NCBI GenBank assembly: GCA_902805475.1
Contig: CADCSX010000010.1
Span: forward strand, 620,001-684,000
Length of the DNA stretch: 64,000 bases
DNA from: Entonaema liquescens
Lineage: Eukaryota; Ascomycota; Sordariomycetes; Xylariales; Xylariaceae
Direction: 5' to 3'
Part shown: positions 45,959 through 59,249 of the stretch, piece after piece
Layout: every line of letters begins with the position of its first letter
Numbering within the stretch: position 1 is the stretch's first letter
The notes under the pieces: model-generated
Told to the model about the DNA's origin: nothing
The model's input: the letters and a program-made list of their open reading frames with translations, nothing else
The model's database searches: none
Translations under genes and position numbers: made by a program

Positions 45959-46841
45959 CACGGGGTGTAAAAGAAGGGGAGTTATAAGGAATAAGTACTT
46001 CCACAGCCCTCACTCTCTCTTCTCGGACATAATCCCACCCCCATGCAAGCCCCTCTGAATAGGCAGGAGGATGAGCCGGAGGATGGATTGGGGGAATATG
46101 GTAGTGTGTATGGGTATTTGAAATACCAAGAACTCGCGAGCAGGGGGGGTCTTTTGATAGATGGGATGGAATATAGGATAGATGCTGTAAGTCGGCTCAG
46201 TCAAATCCGTGATAGGTACTTGAAGTCACCAGATGGTGGCGTGGAAATTTGGTGTATTCGAGAATGTACCAATCTAACGTACTGTGTATAACTGTTTCCT
46301 GATTTCTTCGGACACGATGAACTCGAATATGCCCGAGATCCTCAGTGATAAAACCAAACAAGCCTGTCCATATTGGTAGACCAAGAATAAAAGCTTACAG
46401 AAAGTGGAACATTGGAATTGTTTGTTGAGAGTCTCGGGGTCGCTTTTTTTACCGTAAACAATTATCATTGGCCAATTAATTCCAGTGACTTTTTAGCTCT
46501 TCCCGGTCCGCATCGGCCGGCCGAAAATATCCTAGTTTGTACCCCACCATTTAAGTTTCGATAACCCAGGAACGTACCCTACCTGGGTATTGTGCATAAT
46601 GGGATCCTCGATGAATTAAACTAAAGTACGTACCTGCTTAATGCCGATATCTCTTCTATCTTCTTACATATCATTCGATACTTCACCACCTTCGCTGGCA
46701 CCCTACCTATCCGTTTTAGTCAACACCATATCTGATCGGGAATTTAAAAGGTTCGATCCTTGGTCTTCGAAGGGGGGGAAAAACCAGGCCAAAGGATAAG
46801 AGAGGGTGACCTTACATCTGAACCCTACATCTTACATATAC
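45959..46841. other. Divergent intergenic region
   Basis: Shared promoter space of the synthetase and BolA genes. No coding sequence supported; the ORF at 46043-46291 lacks any family feature. Confidence 0.55.
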
Positions 46842-47352
46842 ATGTTGCAGCGACACGTGCGAGCCTGGACCGGCAGGGTAACCAGACAGCTTTCCACTAT
46901 GGCATCATCCGGGGCGTCGAATACGCCGGTGGAGGACACCATCCGGGCAAAGGTAAATGCACACTCAGCTTCGGGGCCCCGAATGAGTATAATATAGTAA
47001 GCGGTCGTACTAATCCGAACTTGCGCTGGCCCCCCTTCGCACTTAGATCACCGAGGCCCTCAAACCTTCTAGACTGGAGATCTTTAATGATTCCGCCAAC
47101 CACGCTCACCACAAGGCTATGGTGGGTAACACGTCTAAGGAGACGCATTTCAGACTGGTCATCACCTCCGACGCTTTTAAGTCGAAGATGCAGCCAGCCC
47201 GACATCGCATCGTCTACCAGCTGCTAAACGACGAGATGGCACGGGAAGGGGGTATTCATGCCCTACAGTTGCGCACTATGACCCCAGAGGAGGAACAGAA
47301 GTGGCAGGAGAAGCAGCAGCAAAGTACGACTAATGCTGCCGAGTCTAGCTAA
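46842..47352 (+). CDS. BolA-family protein, probably mitochondrial (Bol1-like)
   Basis: Two exons (46842-46952 and 47047-47352) encode 138 aa, joining as DTIRAK / ITEALKPSRLEIFNDSA. The BolA core is complete: LEIFNDSANHAHH, ETHFRLVITSDAF and QPARHRIVYQLLNDEM. The N-terminus MLQRHVRAWTGRVTRQLST is a typical presequence, so it probably works in the matrix. There BolA proteins pair with monothiol glutaredoxin Grx5 and help deliver 4Fe-4S clusters, notably to lipoyl synthase. The C-terminal Gln-rich tail (EEEQKWQEKQQQ) is species-specific. Confidence 0.93.
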
Positions 47353-48000
47353 GGCCAGGACTGAAGGTGTCGAGATGGTTGATATGTACGATATCTGTGT
47401 ACATACAAGAGGGCATCCTCAGCTTAGGAACGAGTTTATGTGGAGCTATTCGTTACATGGCCATTCATGATTTCTCATAGAAGTTATCTGCTCTACGACA
47501 TTATCTACCAAGTTGATCGGTTGTGCGTCTTCATAACCCACATACACTTCACACCCAACTACCTAATATCAGCTCTCAACATTATGATAGAAACAGTGTC
47601 TATATCAAATATGTTCACCAAGGTTGCAATTTCAGCATTCACATGTAAGTACATACTGATCTGCTGTTGACCCTTTCATGATACTTACCTCTCTAGCTTA
47701 TCTCACGATGAATATACCTTACTATATTCAATAGTCAGGAATTGGAGTAGACCATCGTCTAAGTTGTAGTTGGTAGTAGTAATATTATAGCAAGGTAGTA
47801 ACTACACGCAGTGTCTCACATTAAGCTCCCTGTAAAGAATACATAATACATGTCTTTCAAAGACCTAAATAGTTGCAAATGGGGGTATCTAGCTCGCGAC
47901 ATATGTACAAGTACCCCTGAAACGCCATGGGCTAACAAATCATAGCCCGCATTGCCTTACGCCGGTCTATGGCCGTTGTACAACTCTTCTGCACTAATCA
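47353..48000. other. Convergent intergenic region
   Basis: 3' flanks of BolA and the disordered-protein gene. Nothing coding is supported. Confidence 0.55.
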
Positions 48001-50040
48001 TTATTCTCTCTGGGCAGACGTCGGAGTATTGCTTACAGGTGCCGAGCTCGCAATACTGTCCTTATCCCAATTTTTCCGCTTCTTTAGGAACTTCGCGAAC
48101 GACCGGCTTCTCTTCTGCGGGTCGTCAGCATACTTCCTCTTCCTTTCTGCGGTAGAGCTAGGTGCAGAAGGACCCGGTGCCGTACTCTTGGGGACTCCTG
48201 GTTTTGCTGCCGTCTTATTCTCAGAGTCAAGTTTTGCTAGGGAGTTGACTGATAGTCTTTTAGGTAGTGAAAAACCGAGCTCTTCACTTGATTTTCTCTT
48301 GTAACGAGATACTTCGGAAAACGACCGCGCGAGGCCTTTAGCCTTAGGTGGCCTTGGCCCGATCTCTTCCATCGATTGGTTGACTGAGATGATTTTTTTG
48401 TGACTCGGCTGTGGTGATGTGGATGTAGCTGCTATTGGAATATTGCTAGGTGCACTTTCAGCCACCTCTGCTGCTGGGACATCTTGAACTCCCCCGCTAA
48501 ACATAAAGTCCTCTGTGGCATCAAAAACTGGTGTAGAGATATGCCCTTTCGCTAGAACGGTAGCATCTGGAGTGCCCGTTGGGCCTGGGGATTGCTTTGA
48601 TGGTAAGCCTAAGAGGGTCCGAGCTGTGTGAAGCTCGTCTGGATAAGAACTTATAGTTGAATCAAGATTTTGTCTTGTGATAATTCGCGATGTAAATACA
48701 GGGTCATCATCAATCTGGTTGTACCAATCGATGGCATTCAATGCCTTCACAGGAGGTTTAGCGCCGTCACATTCCTTAACGTACGGCACATAGCCCTCAT
48801 GCCACGCACGAATAAAGTCATCATACAATGACGTCCGTATCTTTCGTTGTTGCAGTTGGATGTACATACAAGCAACTACGAAGTCGTTGATGCTGCCATT
48901 GTAATTTGGATACGTTATAGTATATCGAATGAACGGTGTTTGCGATACCGAGTGCGGTTGGGTAACAGTTGGTGATGTAGCTTTAGGGATGGGCAAAACA
49001 GGTGGCGAGGATCTGAGCTGCGGTGTTGGAGGGCTGTATTCGGGTGAAGGTGGTTGAGTTTGCGGAGAGTCCGAAATTTCAGGACTATCGGGTCTGGTAT
49101 ACGAAACCTCGGAAGGGGAATTGGGTCGGTCAGCTTGCCAAGCAGGCGGGCTCCTCCGTGCAAGTTCACCCGGGACAGTGGATGGTACGATCGAAGATGG
49201 TGGATTGCCTGTTGATACGGAACTCTGCGCTTTAGGAAATGGTGCAATGATGGGTTCCAATCTTGTCACGCCTGGATTGGCATCAGCCGATCCAGGACGA
49301 GGTTTCTGAGGGCGATAGAATTCAGGGGCTTCTTTATATGCCCGTTGCTTTGGCTTTGTTGCTGGCAATAAGGAAGACTTCTCTGACTGCTCGTAGGTAC
49401 ACGGAACGACTTGAGCGGAAGGAGGTGTTGCACATATCTGGGCAGCTAAATTTCCAAGAGGAAGAATACTGTCATTAATGCCTGTGGGCACTTCAATCTC
49501 GAGAGGCTCTTCTTGCTCCTGACTGCTCGGTGGAAAGGCGGGAAGAGCCTGCCTTTCAGATGGAATAGATTCCGTAGGTCTAGGAAGAGATAAAGAGGGC
49601 AGTTGTGTTGTAAATGGTTGCTGAGGATTCTCATCACTCGCTGTCTGAGGCGGGAACCTATGATGGTAAGGACTTGATGGCCAGGATTTGGGTGGACTCT
49701 TTTCGTCGGTACTCTCGGCGTCAGTATCAGGCGGATCAATTTGAGAATGCTGTTCTTCTTGATTGACTATTTCGGGTTGAATTTCAACTGACAAAATAGC
49801 TTCATCCGATTGTGTTGGCTGTAATTGCCTAGAATAACACTCCTTCAGATCTTGTAGTACTTCGGGAGGCACATTTAAAAATGGCTTGGAGCGATTTTTA
49901 AGGAATTGTGCCCAGGAATCAGGGCGTTCCAAAAGCTTCTGCTGGTCACTCCCAATCTTTACAAGAGACCGATGAATCTTCGTTTCCCCAAGGAGGTCCG
50001 GTAGAGATCTTAGCCCGAGTAGGTCTGGCTGCATTGACAT
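48001..50040 (-). CDS. Unrecognised 679-aa protein, mostly disordered, one conserved-looking domain
   Basis: One long exon from ATG 50040 with an in-frame stop upstream. I do not recognise the family. The N-terminus (residues 1-70) looks folded: LLGLRSLPDLLGETKIHRSL, then RPDSWAQFLKNRSKPFLNVP. A Pro/Ser/Gln-rich stretch fills about 75-370. A second ordered segment (about 370-490) reads IRYTITYPNYNGSINDFVVA, CMYIQLQQRKIRTSLYDDFI and RAWHEGYVPYVKE. The C-terminus is basic (ERKRKYADDPQKRSRSFAKF, then LKKRKNW), consistent with nuclear localisation or nucleic-acid binding. The uninterrupted length makes it a real gene; its role is unknown. Confidence 0.8.
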   Translation of the reverse strand: MSMQPDLLGLRSLPDLLGETKIHRSLVKIGSDQQKLLERPDSWAQFLKNRSKPFLNVPPEVLQDLKECYSRQLQPTQSDEAILSVEIQPEIVNQEEQHSQIDPPDTDAESTDEKSPPKSWPSSPYHHRFPPQTASDENPQQPFTTQLPSLSLPRPTESIPSERQALPAFPPSSQEQEEPLEIEVPTGINDSILPLGNLAAQICATPPSAQVVPCTYEQSEKSSLLPATKPKQRAYKEAPEFYRPQKPRPGSADANPGVTRLEPIIAPFPKAQSSVSTGNPPSSIVPSTVPGELARRSPPAWQADRPNSPSEVSYTRPDSPEISDSPQTQPPSPEYSPPTPQLRSSPPVLPIPKATSPTVTQPHSVSQTPFIRYTITYPNYNGSINDFVVACMYIQLQQRKIRTSLYDDFIRAWHEGYVPYVKECDGAKPPVKALNAIDWYNQIDDDPVFTSRIITRQNLDSTISSYPDELHTARTLLGLPSKQSPGPTGTPDATVLAKGHISTPVFDATEDFMFSGGVQDVPAAEVAESAPSNIPIAATSTSPQPSHKKIISVNQSMEEIGPRPPKAKGLARSFSEVSRYKRKSSEELGFSLPKRLSVNSLAKLDSENKTAAKPGVPKSTAPGPSAPSSTAERKRKYADDPQKRSRSFAKFLKKRKNWDKDSIASSAPVSNTPTSAQRE

Positions 50041-50910
50041 CTTTAACTGATGACTCCAATAATGCTTTTAGTATTAGTGAGGTAAGGCTTCATTATATTT
50101 GACTGCGTATTGTTTATCGTTTCTCTTGCGCCTTAGTTTGGCATCAGCTGCTGTGACGGATGTGATGGTGTTCGGTTCGTGTATTGATTGGGAATGGTTT
50201 GGAAAATCAAATGGTTAACGCGTTTGACGCGTAAAGAGAACTAGAAGTGGGGCACAATAAAATGCGAACTCATGTGACAATGAGTCAGCTGGCGTTGCGG
50301 GGTCCTCCAAGTCCTATTGCTCTTGCTAAGTTCGAAGTACCTCGGAGGTATGCAGCTACGTACAAAAGACAAACTGTGGGGGGCCATAGGGACGTCAGGT
50401 AGCTTGCCGCTGCATCAAATGCTAAAGAGTGGAACCTCAGCTGGATAAAGCTTCCAATGCCCGCTTCTTGCATCATTCTTTCTTATCAACCCCAGTCCCC
50501 AGTCTCCGTCCTCTGCAGTTACCAAGCTCTTTACTTTGTCGCAAGGACATTGAAGTAGCTTTGCCTCTTCTCTCACGGCAGCCGTCACCATGTGTTACTA
50601 GGAGATCGCTTATTAATGTTTAATGAGTATAATTTACTAAGGCTTTCAGTGTCTTATACTTCTCAAATACCTACATGTCGGGGCTACTCTATAGCTCCTC
50701 GATGACTACCTATTCCGCGAAGGAACTTCCTGTTCTACACTCACAAAATCGTAACATAAGACCGCATATCAAGTCAGAGCGATCAAGGTAAAATCAAGAC
50801 CTACCTTGGTATATAAGCTTCTTTCTTCAGTGCTGATTGGTGTCGTATTAGCACCTTGACAAGTTTGACAAGTTTGACTACATCGCTCATGTCTCAAATC
50901 GGTTGCCACC
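50041..50910. other. Divergent intergenic region
   Basis: Promoter space between the disordered-protein gene and Fab1. The Fab1 ATG is in a strong context (GCCACCATG) after a tandem CAAGTTTGA repeat (about 50858-50876). Confidence 0.55.
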
Positions 50911-53900
50911 ATGTCTGATAAGAAACCTCCTCCGACTCCACTCTCTCCCTCGACCGTAGCGTCTTCTGCTCCCAAATCTCGTGAGGAATCCATTGCCTCG
51001 GCGTCTGTTACCTCCCCGCAGATCGACAAAGACCAACTTGCCCAGGCTCTGGACAAAATACATGTATCCGCTAAGGAGAAAGACGTCTTGACTACCTTTA
51101 ATGACTTTGCGCCACCGCCGGAATCCATAGCTGCTACGGAAAGCAAAGGAATTGGGAGCGACCTTGTGCAAAATGGCTTGAGTGGACTCTATTCGCGATT
51201 TAAAGAAGCCGTTGGGGTTAGTGGGAAAGACAAATCGGCGACAACTACAAGTACCAAAGAGAACTCCGAATCAATAGATGGGGATACTGCATCGAAGAAG
51301 AGCTCAAGTACTACTGCCACAAATACTAAGCCCTCGACCTCTTTGCTGAGAGCTGATACGGGCGCTACAAGTTTAACCTTCAATTCATCCCAGTCTGATC
51401 CTATGGCCTCGACAATCGCTTCTTCAAGCCCGGCTCCAACTAGCGAGAGTCAATCCCAGCAACCCCAGTCGACGATGGCTTCGTCTGTTACTAATCTGAC
51501 CGGAGTTGCGACGTCAAAGTCTGCATCATCAAGTCGACAAAACATCCCAAATATGACAAAAGCAACAGCTGCCGTGGCGCCCGTACATGTCAACGCTTTC
51601 AAAGATGGATCTCGGGGTACTTCATCTAAGACTGAAGAAGGCACAAGTAGAGTAAGTGGGAGAAGAAGTATTAGCAAGCCCAATGAAGGACAGGCTATCC
51701 AGTCTCCTGAGTTATCGTCAATCTACGATGCGACGGGGAATAAGCGTCCCCCTAATGTTGATAAGATTACAATTCCTACCCATTCGAGGCGGGAGGATGG
51801 GTTGACCGTGGACGGTCTTACTGATTCTCCTACCAGCCCCATAAAAAGATCTAGTGTTGCGCCACCTGTTACCACTGCTCCTAATATGACTTCGTCAGAC
51901 ACTTTCGTACAAACTCAGTCTACGATGCTTTCTGCGAAGGATGCAATAAGAAGGCCCGCTCTAATTGATCGGATCAGCTACTCTCGGACTTCTGGCGATC
52001 TTTCTAGGTCCTCTTCTCTATCTAGAGGCACTACTGAACATAGTCCCATTAGCACCTCGGCTCATAACAGTATCCATCATGACTCATTTACACAAGTTCC
52101 CGCGGCACATCGAGTACGATCCGGCGAATATAGAATTCCGGGCACGACTACTGACGAAGGCGCCCCTGAAATGGTCAACGCGAAATTAGCTTCCATGCGC
52201 AAACAAGTCTTAAGCAAAGACTTCTGGATGGCCGATGAGACTTGCAAAGAATGCTTTCTATGTGGTGCCCCATTTACTGCTTTCCGTCGCAAGCATCATT
52301 GTCGAACGTGCGGCTGCATATTTGATAGTGGATGCACGTCTATTATATCTGGTCAACGGTTTGGTGTTCAGGGGACACTCCGTGTATGTAAGCCTTGTCT
52401 GGGTATTATTCTCCAGAGGCAGGACGGTGCTGCGTCTGACGACTCAGCCGACGATTCATTTCTCCCGGCGATATTTCGCGGCAGCCAATCTAGGCGGGGG
52501 TATTCGCCGTTCCCAAAGGGTGACCGGGATGATGCTAGTATCTCTGAGAGAACCGATGACCTTGACGAGGATAGGAGATCATTGACTGCACCAATGATGG
52601 CTATTCCCGCTGCAAGGCGCATTGGCGATTCCTCAAACCGAAATTCGGCTGTGTTGGAAATTGATACTCCACAGCTTAGTAGACCAAGCTCATCTAGGTC
52701 TTTGAAATCCAACACCTCAGGCAGACCACAGTCCTCTGGTCATAGACGCCACCATTCCAAACATAATCTATGGAATCGTCTTAAGGCGTCTCCGGAACAA
52801 AGAGTACCATTCCGAAAACCTGCAACGGAAGAAGCAAACAAAAAAACTGGATTGCATGCATTCCATGATGACAACGTTATTGATCCAGATCTCGCCCCAT
52901 TTATGTCGGATGAGTCTAGTGGTGATGAACAAATGAGTATTGCAGGAGCTATTGCCTCATCTGATTTTCACGCATCGCCAGTAACGGATCCTGAGAGGTC
53001 GAGTTTGGCGTACCTTAACGCTGGAAGGAAACTTAGAAACCGAGCACAAACAGACAAAAGCATTAGTGGCTTAAGCTTTACTAGCCGCGGCTTAGATGAT
53101 TTTCATCCGCGATCCTCTAGGCGGCGGAACATGAGTATTGCTAGTGGGCACCACGTTCGCTCTCCCCGGCCTAAGTCTGCTCTTATGAGAGGTCCGACCG
53201 GATCAAACGAGACACTCCCATTATTCGACACCCCAGGCGGATCCGAGCCGCCACGTCTTATTCGGAGTTCTTCTATGAAAGGAGATAGGGAACCTCGGTT
53301 AGAACTTAACCCGGCCAGTTTATCGCACGTCCGAAAGCTCCTACGGCAATTACTTGAAGATTCCAATGTGCCAAATGTAAACGCCTGGGAGAAAGCATTA
53401 ATACCAATTCTTTTGAAATGCACTTCATCCGTGGATCCTGATATTGATAGAGGAGATGACATCGATATTCGGCACTACGTCAAACTTAAAAAAATCCCGG
53501 GAGGTAGGCCAAGTGATACCTGCTATGTATCTGGAGTGATATTTACGAAAAAACTGGCCTTAAAAAGTATGCCTCGGCGTATGTCTACTCCTCGTGTTGT
53601 CATTGTATCTTTCCCAATTGAATACCAACGGCATCAACAACAATTCATGAGCCTCCAGCCTGTTATTGAACAAGAAAGAGAATTCCTAAAACAATTAGTC
53701 AATAGGATTATAGCTCTCCGCCCTCAGTTACTGTTAGCCGAGAAGAGTGTCTCAGGTCTTGCCTTGCAATTCCTTTCGGACGCAAAGATCTCTGTTGCCT
53801 ACAACGTGAAGCCTTCTGTGCTCTCGGCTGTTTCGAGGTGTCTAGAAACTGAGATTATCTCTTCTGTAGATATGTTGGCGCTTCCTCCGCATCAGTTCCA

Positions 53901-56900
53901 GACAGGAAAGAGTACAGGTTACGAGGTGAAAACATTTGTCAACGAAGATATTCCAGGTCGAAAAAAGACGTACATCTTCTTATCTAGCTATCAAGAAGAC
54001 CTTGGGTGTACCATAGCCCTTAGAGGTGCATCTACGCCTATCCTTGCGAAGCTCAAACACATAACTGAGTTTATGGTGTATGTGGTATATAACCTCAAAC
54101 TTGAGTCATGCCTGATGCGGGATTCGTTTATCCAGCTTCCTACCGACGAAGACATATCAAGAGATTCAACCCAACCCGCAGAGAGCAGTCAACCCTCGCT
54201 ATACACAAAGGCCGCTACGGACGACGATACGCGGAAGAATTCGCTTGGAACAATCCAAAACGAAACAGTCTCGAGCCAAGGAGATAATTCCTCCGAGAAG
54301 GCGACTGAAGCATCACCAGACAATAATATCCAATCAGAACAATTTCTCTCCATTCAACCAGCGAACCAAGTTATTTCGCTCCACGAAACGCACTCAAGAA
54401 CAGCTAACGACAGTTCCGTTCCGGAAGACATTCCTATGCCAACATTTTACAGTGATATGGTGGCTAAATATCAAACCAAAATCCTTTCTGCCTCGCCCTT
54501 TGTCAAATTTGCACAGCCATACCTGCTTATGAAAGCTCGGGAGCAAGAGAGAAGGCTGGTTCATCTGAAGCGGTTGCGCGACCAAGATGTGATCGACGAA
54601 CGCACAGACAGCGAAAAATCCAACCCACCGAAGTTCCAGCTTATTAAACCGCAAATGGTTCTCGAAACAGGCCATAAAGCCCCCCGACAGGTTGTGGAAA
54701 TACTTCATGCTGTGCACGATGCCGAATACGATAGGGCTCTTTACAACTACCAGACACAGACAAGACAATGGGAAAACTATATCCAAGGCAATATTGGGTT
54801 CTTCGAACCCTACGCTCATCAGAATATAGTTGTTCTACATTCTGTCATCTGCACAGAAACTAAGATCCCGTGTTTAGAGCCGAATCTAATTGCACTTGGC
54901 TTTTACGATGAGCGTGTTGATAGAAGTAGTGGCATGGATCCCGATTGTACTTTGGGCCAATACATTGAAGATATCTGCTACGGCGCCGACTCGATCTGCG
55001 AGGCGAACGGATGCGACCGCAAGATGTATGAGCATCACCGAACATATGTTCATGGTGAAGCACGAATCACCATATTCATTGAGCCGGATACTAGAGGTCG
55101 ACTCCGTGGTGATAATATTATGATGTGGAGCTATTGCAAACATTGTAAACGAGAAACCAGCGAAGTGGAGATGTCGAGAGGAACCTGGAAGTACTCATTC
55201 GGGAAATACCTTGAACTGTCATTTTGGAGTAGGGGGACAACCCTGGTGAGAGATGAGGATGCTGGCGGTTGGAACTGCCCTCACGACCACCATCGCGATC
55301 ATATACGCTACTTTGGGTTGAATGATAGGGTTGTACGTGTCCACTATGACCCTATCGATCTTTTAGAAATTATTGTCCCTCGCGCTAGAATTACTTGGAA
55401 TGTTAGCCACGACCTTAACATGAAGAACGAAATTTTCACTCACGCTCAAGATCGGTGGACACGGTTCACGGCGTCTGTAAAAGCCAGACTGAAAGCTATA
55501 AATACCGAAAACATTATCCCCGAAAAGGCCGAGTCATGCAAGGCAGAAATGGAGCGATTGTCAAAAAGAATACAGGATGATCACACTTCGCTTATTCGGA
55601 AACTTCAGGACAAATACATGGAATCCAAATATTATGAGGTGATTCCATTCAACATAGTTTTACGAGAGATGCTTGTCAAGGTGGCCGAATGGGATTCTGC
55701 TTTCGCAAAATTCGAAGCCGATTTTCTTCCTTCCGACAAGGATATTCGGAAGCTGACTATGATTCACCTTCGTAAAATGTTTACGGATGAATCGAAAGAG
55801 AGTCTTCCTGGGAATGAAGTCCCAAACGAGACCACAGATGCCACTGAAGAAACCACACAGACGAGTGTGCCGGATAGTGATCCTAAGCAGGATACGCAGC
55901 AATCAGAAGCGTCAACTGATACTTCCCAACTTGACGCAATTCAAGAAAAAACCCCTTTGGATGTGCCACCTCAAGAAGAAACTCTTGAGAGAGTTGAAGC
56001 ATTGGATCTTGCAACACCCAAATCACCAGTTCCTGGAGGTTCAGTCCCAAGCCAGCCAGATAGTAACAATGACATTCCCGAAGCATCCATATCAAATCTC
56101 GATACGGTTCCAGCAGTATCTCCCGAGCTTGTCCCACGGTTGACGGCCATCATGGCCCCACCCATGTCGTTGACTGAGCAGGTCGAACAGCTTCGTAGAC
56201 GACAACAGCTGCCTGGATCCGAAAACGCGACTGTGGTAAGCCATATAGGAAGCGAGCAGGTCAGGAGCGCTGGTGAATCTCAAAAGGTAACACCAGAGCG
56301 TATATCTTCCCGTAGGATGGGACTGAACGTTTCGCCACCCATGGTACGCGCCATTTCACACCCCGTGAATAGTGTCCCGACCCTGCCCCGCCTACATTCT
56401 GGGGTAGGTAAGAAGATGTTCAGTACCAACAAAGACAAAGATAAAGACAAGGGTTCTTTGATAGATGCGCCAGTCGGAAGCGAGCTTCGAAAGGTTCCAA
56501 CCGGAGAATCCACTAAAAGTGAGAAGAAGCTATTCAGTAGTCTTCGGCCGCACCGCAAGGGTAACCAGTCCTCTATTCCTCGGTTTGTTGGGAAAAAGGA
56601 CTCTAGAGTATCCACTATTCGTAAACATTTCGAACAGCTGAGTCGGGAATTCGAGAAAGAGCGTGAAAAAGATCGAGAGAAACGCAAGCAGAGAATGTCT
56701 CATTCCAGGCCATTCCTTCAGCATTCTACGACTAAAGCTATAGTTGAGGTTTACGAGGACGTGGATGAGGCCGTACAAGAACCAGGTCCTGCTGAGGATG
56801 AGCATGCTACTATACCGGGACAGGTTGATCCTAAAGCAAGCAATAAATTAGGAAGAGACGACCTCTCGCCAGACAATGACACCTTCAAGGCACCAGCAGA

Positions 56901-58515
56901 AGAGACACGACTTTCACAAGATAGACATCGGCGTCAAGACGAAATTGCGACTGAAGGTGAAACAGAGGACCAGACACACAATAATAGCTTGGGACCCACG
57001 GACGACGAGCAAGGGGAGAGCGACACAGAACATTCGTTGATAGACGGTACGACGCTTGAGGAAATTGCCGAGTCGTTTGACTCCAACGCGGAGATTCCAA
57101 TTGAACTCCCCAAGCAGGATAAAAACAACTTCATGAAGGTTCTCACTACGTTTTGGAACGAACGCTCAGCCAGCCAATGGCCTCCGCTTGACTACCCCCT
57201 AAATGCAGCTGATCATATCTTCATTGATTCCGATATCATTGTCCGGGAAGATGAGCCGAGTTCACTCATCGCGTTCGCTTTAAGTTCTGAAGATTATAAA
57301 GAGAAGCTCCGTACATTTTATCGCAAAAAAGGTGGTGAAAATGGAGCGGCATCGGTGGGAACTGATACAGAGGACGACGCACGATCTGAGGTGTACTCGG
57401 ACATTGGCGAAAATGTTACGGAGAGTCAGCTCGAAACGAAACTCGTTCATACTACGAGTTCCCATTATAAGTATCAATTTACCGAAGGAACGGCGAAAAT
57501 GTTGGTCAAAATATTTTACGCCGAACAATTCGACGCTTTGCGGCGGAAATGCGGCGTCGCTGACCGCATCATTGAGTCACTATCCCGGTGTCTCAAATGG
57601 GATTCTAAAGGTGGTAAGACAAAGTCAGTTTTCTTGAAGACTCAAGACGACCGATTGGTAATGAAGGTAAGCTAGAGTGTGAACTCTATCCCTATATATG
57701 AAGGAGCTGATTTATTCTATCAGTCTTTGTCGCCTGTGGAGACAGCTGCATTCCTGAGGTTCGCACCGGCGTATTTCAGTTTGATGGCAGAAGCTCTTTT
57801 CCATGATCTTCCCTCGGTAATTGCCAAGATGTTGGGTTTCTTCCAGGTCATTATTAAAAACCCGGTAACTAACACAGAAATCAAACTGGACCTCCTACTG
57901 ATGGAGAACTTATTCTATGACCGGGTTCCTACGAGGATTTTTGACCTGAAGGGTTCAATGAGAAACCGGAAGATCCAGTCAACAGGAGAGCGTAACGAAG
58001 TTCTTCTTGATGAGAATATGGTGGAATACATTTATGAATCGCCGCTTTTCGCAAGAGAACATTCCAAGAAACTCCTGCGTGCATCGGTCTGGAACGATAC
58101 ACTATTCTTAGCCCGCCAGAACGTTATGGATTACTCGCTGATGATCGCCGTCGACGAGGTTAAAAAAGAGCTGGTAGTAGGCATAATTGACTGCATCCGA
58201 ACATACACATGGGATAAGAAACTGGAAAGCTGGATCAAGGACCGCGGGTTCGCAGGTGGCGGCCGAAATAGGCCAACCGTAACCAGCCCAAAGGAATACA
58301 AGTCAAGATTTAGGGAGGCTATGGCCAGGTAGGCTGCTACTCCAACACGTTAAAGCAAGCATACCATACTAACGTTAGGACAATGTAGATACATCCTCGA
58401 AGCGCCGAATTGTTGGCACCAGCCTAGCGTGCCGGTTCTAGTATCGAGAACCCCACGATCGGAAGCAAATATTACCGGAAGGGACGAAATCGCAGCGGAT
58501 GTAGAGGCGACCTAG
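50911..58515 (+). CDS. FAB1: 1-phosphatidylinositol-3-phosphate 5-kinase Fab1/PIKfyve
   Basis: Exons 50911-57666, 57724-58328 and 58389-58515 give 2495 aa. It makes PI(3,5)P2 on the vacuole/late endosome. Order: disordered N-terminus; FYVE finger from C445 (CKECFLCGAPFTAFRRKHHC, then RTCGCIF) that binds PI3P; a second disordered region; a TCP1/chaperonin-like CCT region around residues 890-1080 (SGLALQFLSDAKISVAYNVK); the Cys-rich region (CKHCKRETSEVEMSRGTWKY); long acidic linker; C-terminal PIP kinase. The kinase includes SHYKYQFTEGTAKMLVKIFY, LMENLFYDR, IFDLKGSMRNR, QNVMDYSLMIAVDE and the IIDCIRTYTWDKKLESW block. The two small introns lie in the kinase part only (LVMK / SLSPVETAAF; MAR / YILEAPNCW). 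Family diagnosis is secure. Confidence 0.96.
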
Positions 58516-59249
58516 GCATTGCGTCTTCATAGTCTCACTATAGGATGATAATTTGAACCGTATATATGGGATTGTCCACGATACGAGTTTACGAGGCGTT
58601 CGGCATAAGGGTTACGGTAAAGGGATGAGCACAGGGGCAACCTGACTTCCTTATTATGGAGATGGGTGATGACACATGGGTAGGCGAAAGCATTTGGAGC
58701 CAGGATCATGTTTTGTACTCTCTTTTTTATTCTTTTACTTTTTTTCAGTAGCGGATACCCATTGTAATGATGAACATGACAATACTATATCGTTTATGTC
58801 GTTTACTAAAGTTCTTGTAATGCAATTGTCAAAGTTTGAAGTCTTTAGATAGGTACCTTTTAATGCGAGTATGACCAATGGTATTTCAGGTACCTAAAAC
58901 ATGATGTAGAAGGGGTGATGTAGAGGGACCGCTAAAGCTGAGAGGTAGCTGGGTACCCAAAACGTCAGAGCCCCACAAGCACTAATATTTACCGATTTTG
59001 TTTGGAGGAGGCCGTTCCATGGTTCACTATCTCAACTCAAAAAAACCAACGTCTGATTGATGCGATTTACTTAGGCAAGGACCTTAAACGAAACGTAAGG
59101 GTGTTCTACTATTAATAGTTTCTTTTCATATTGCGAATATGGTATGACCATAGCTTTTTATCACTCTTTACTGGGGATAAGATAAAGATAATGGGCATTT
59201 TAACAATAATAAATCATCATACACCGCTACTGCAGTTATAACTGCTATT
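58516..59249. other. Intergenic region
   Basis: Between Fab1 and Mdm12, same orientation. A T-rich tract near 58720-58746 could be the Fab1 3' end region. No other gene seen. Confidence 0.5.
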
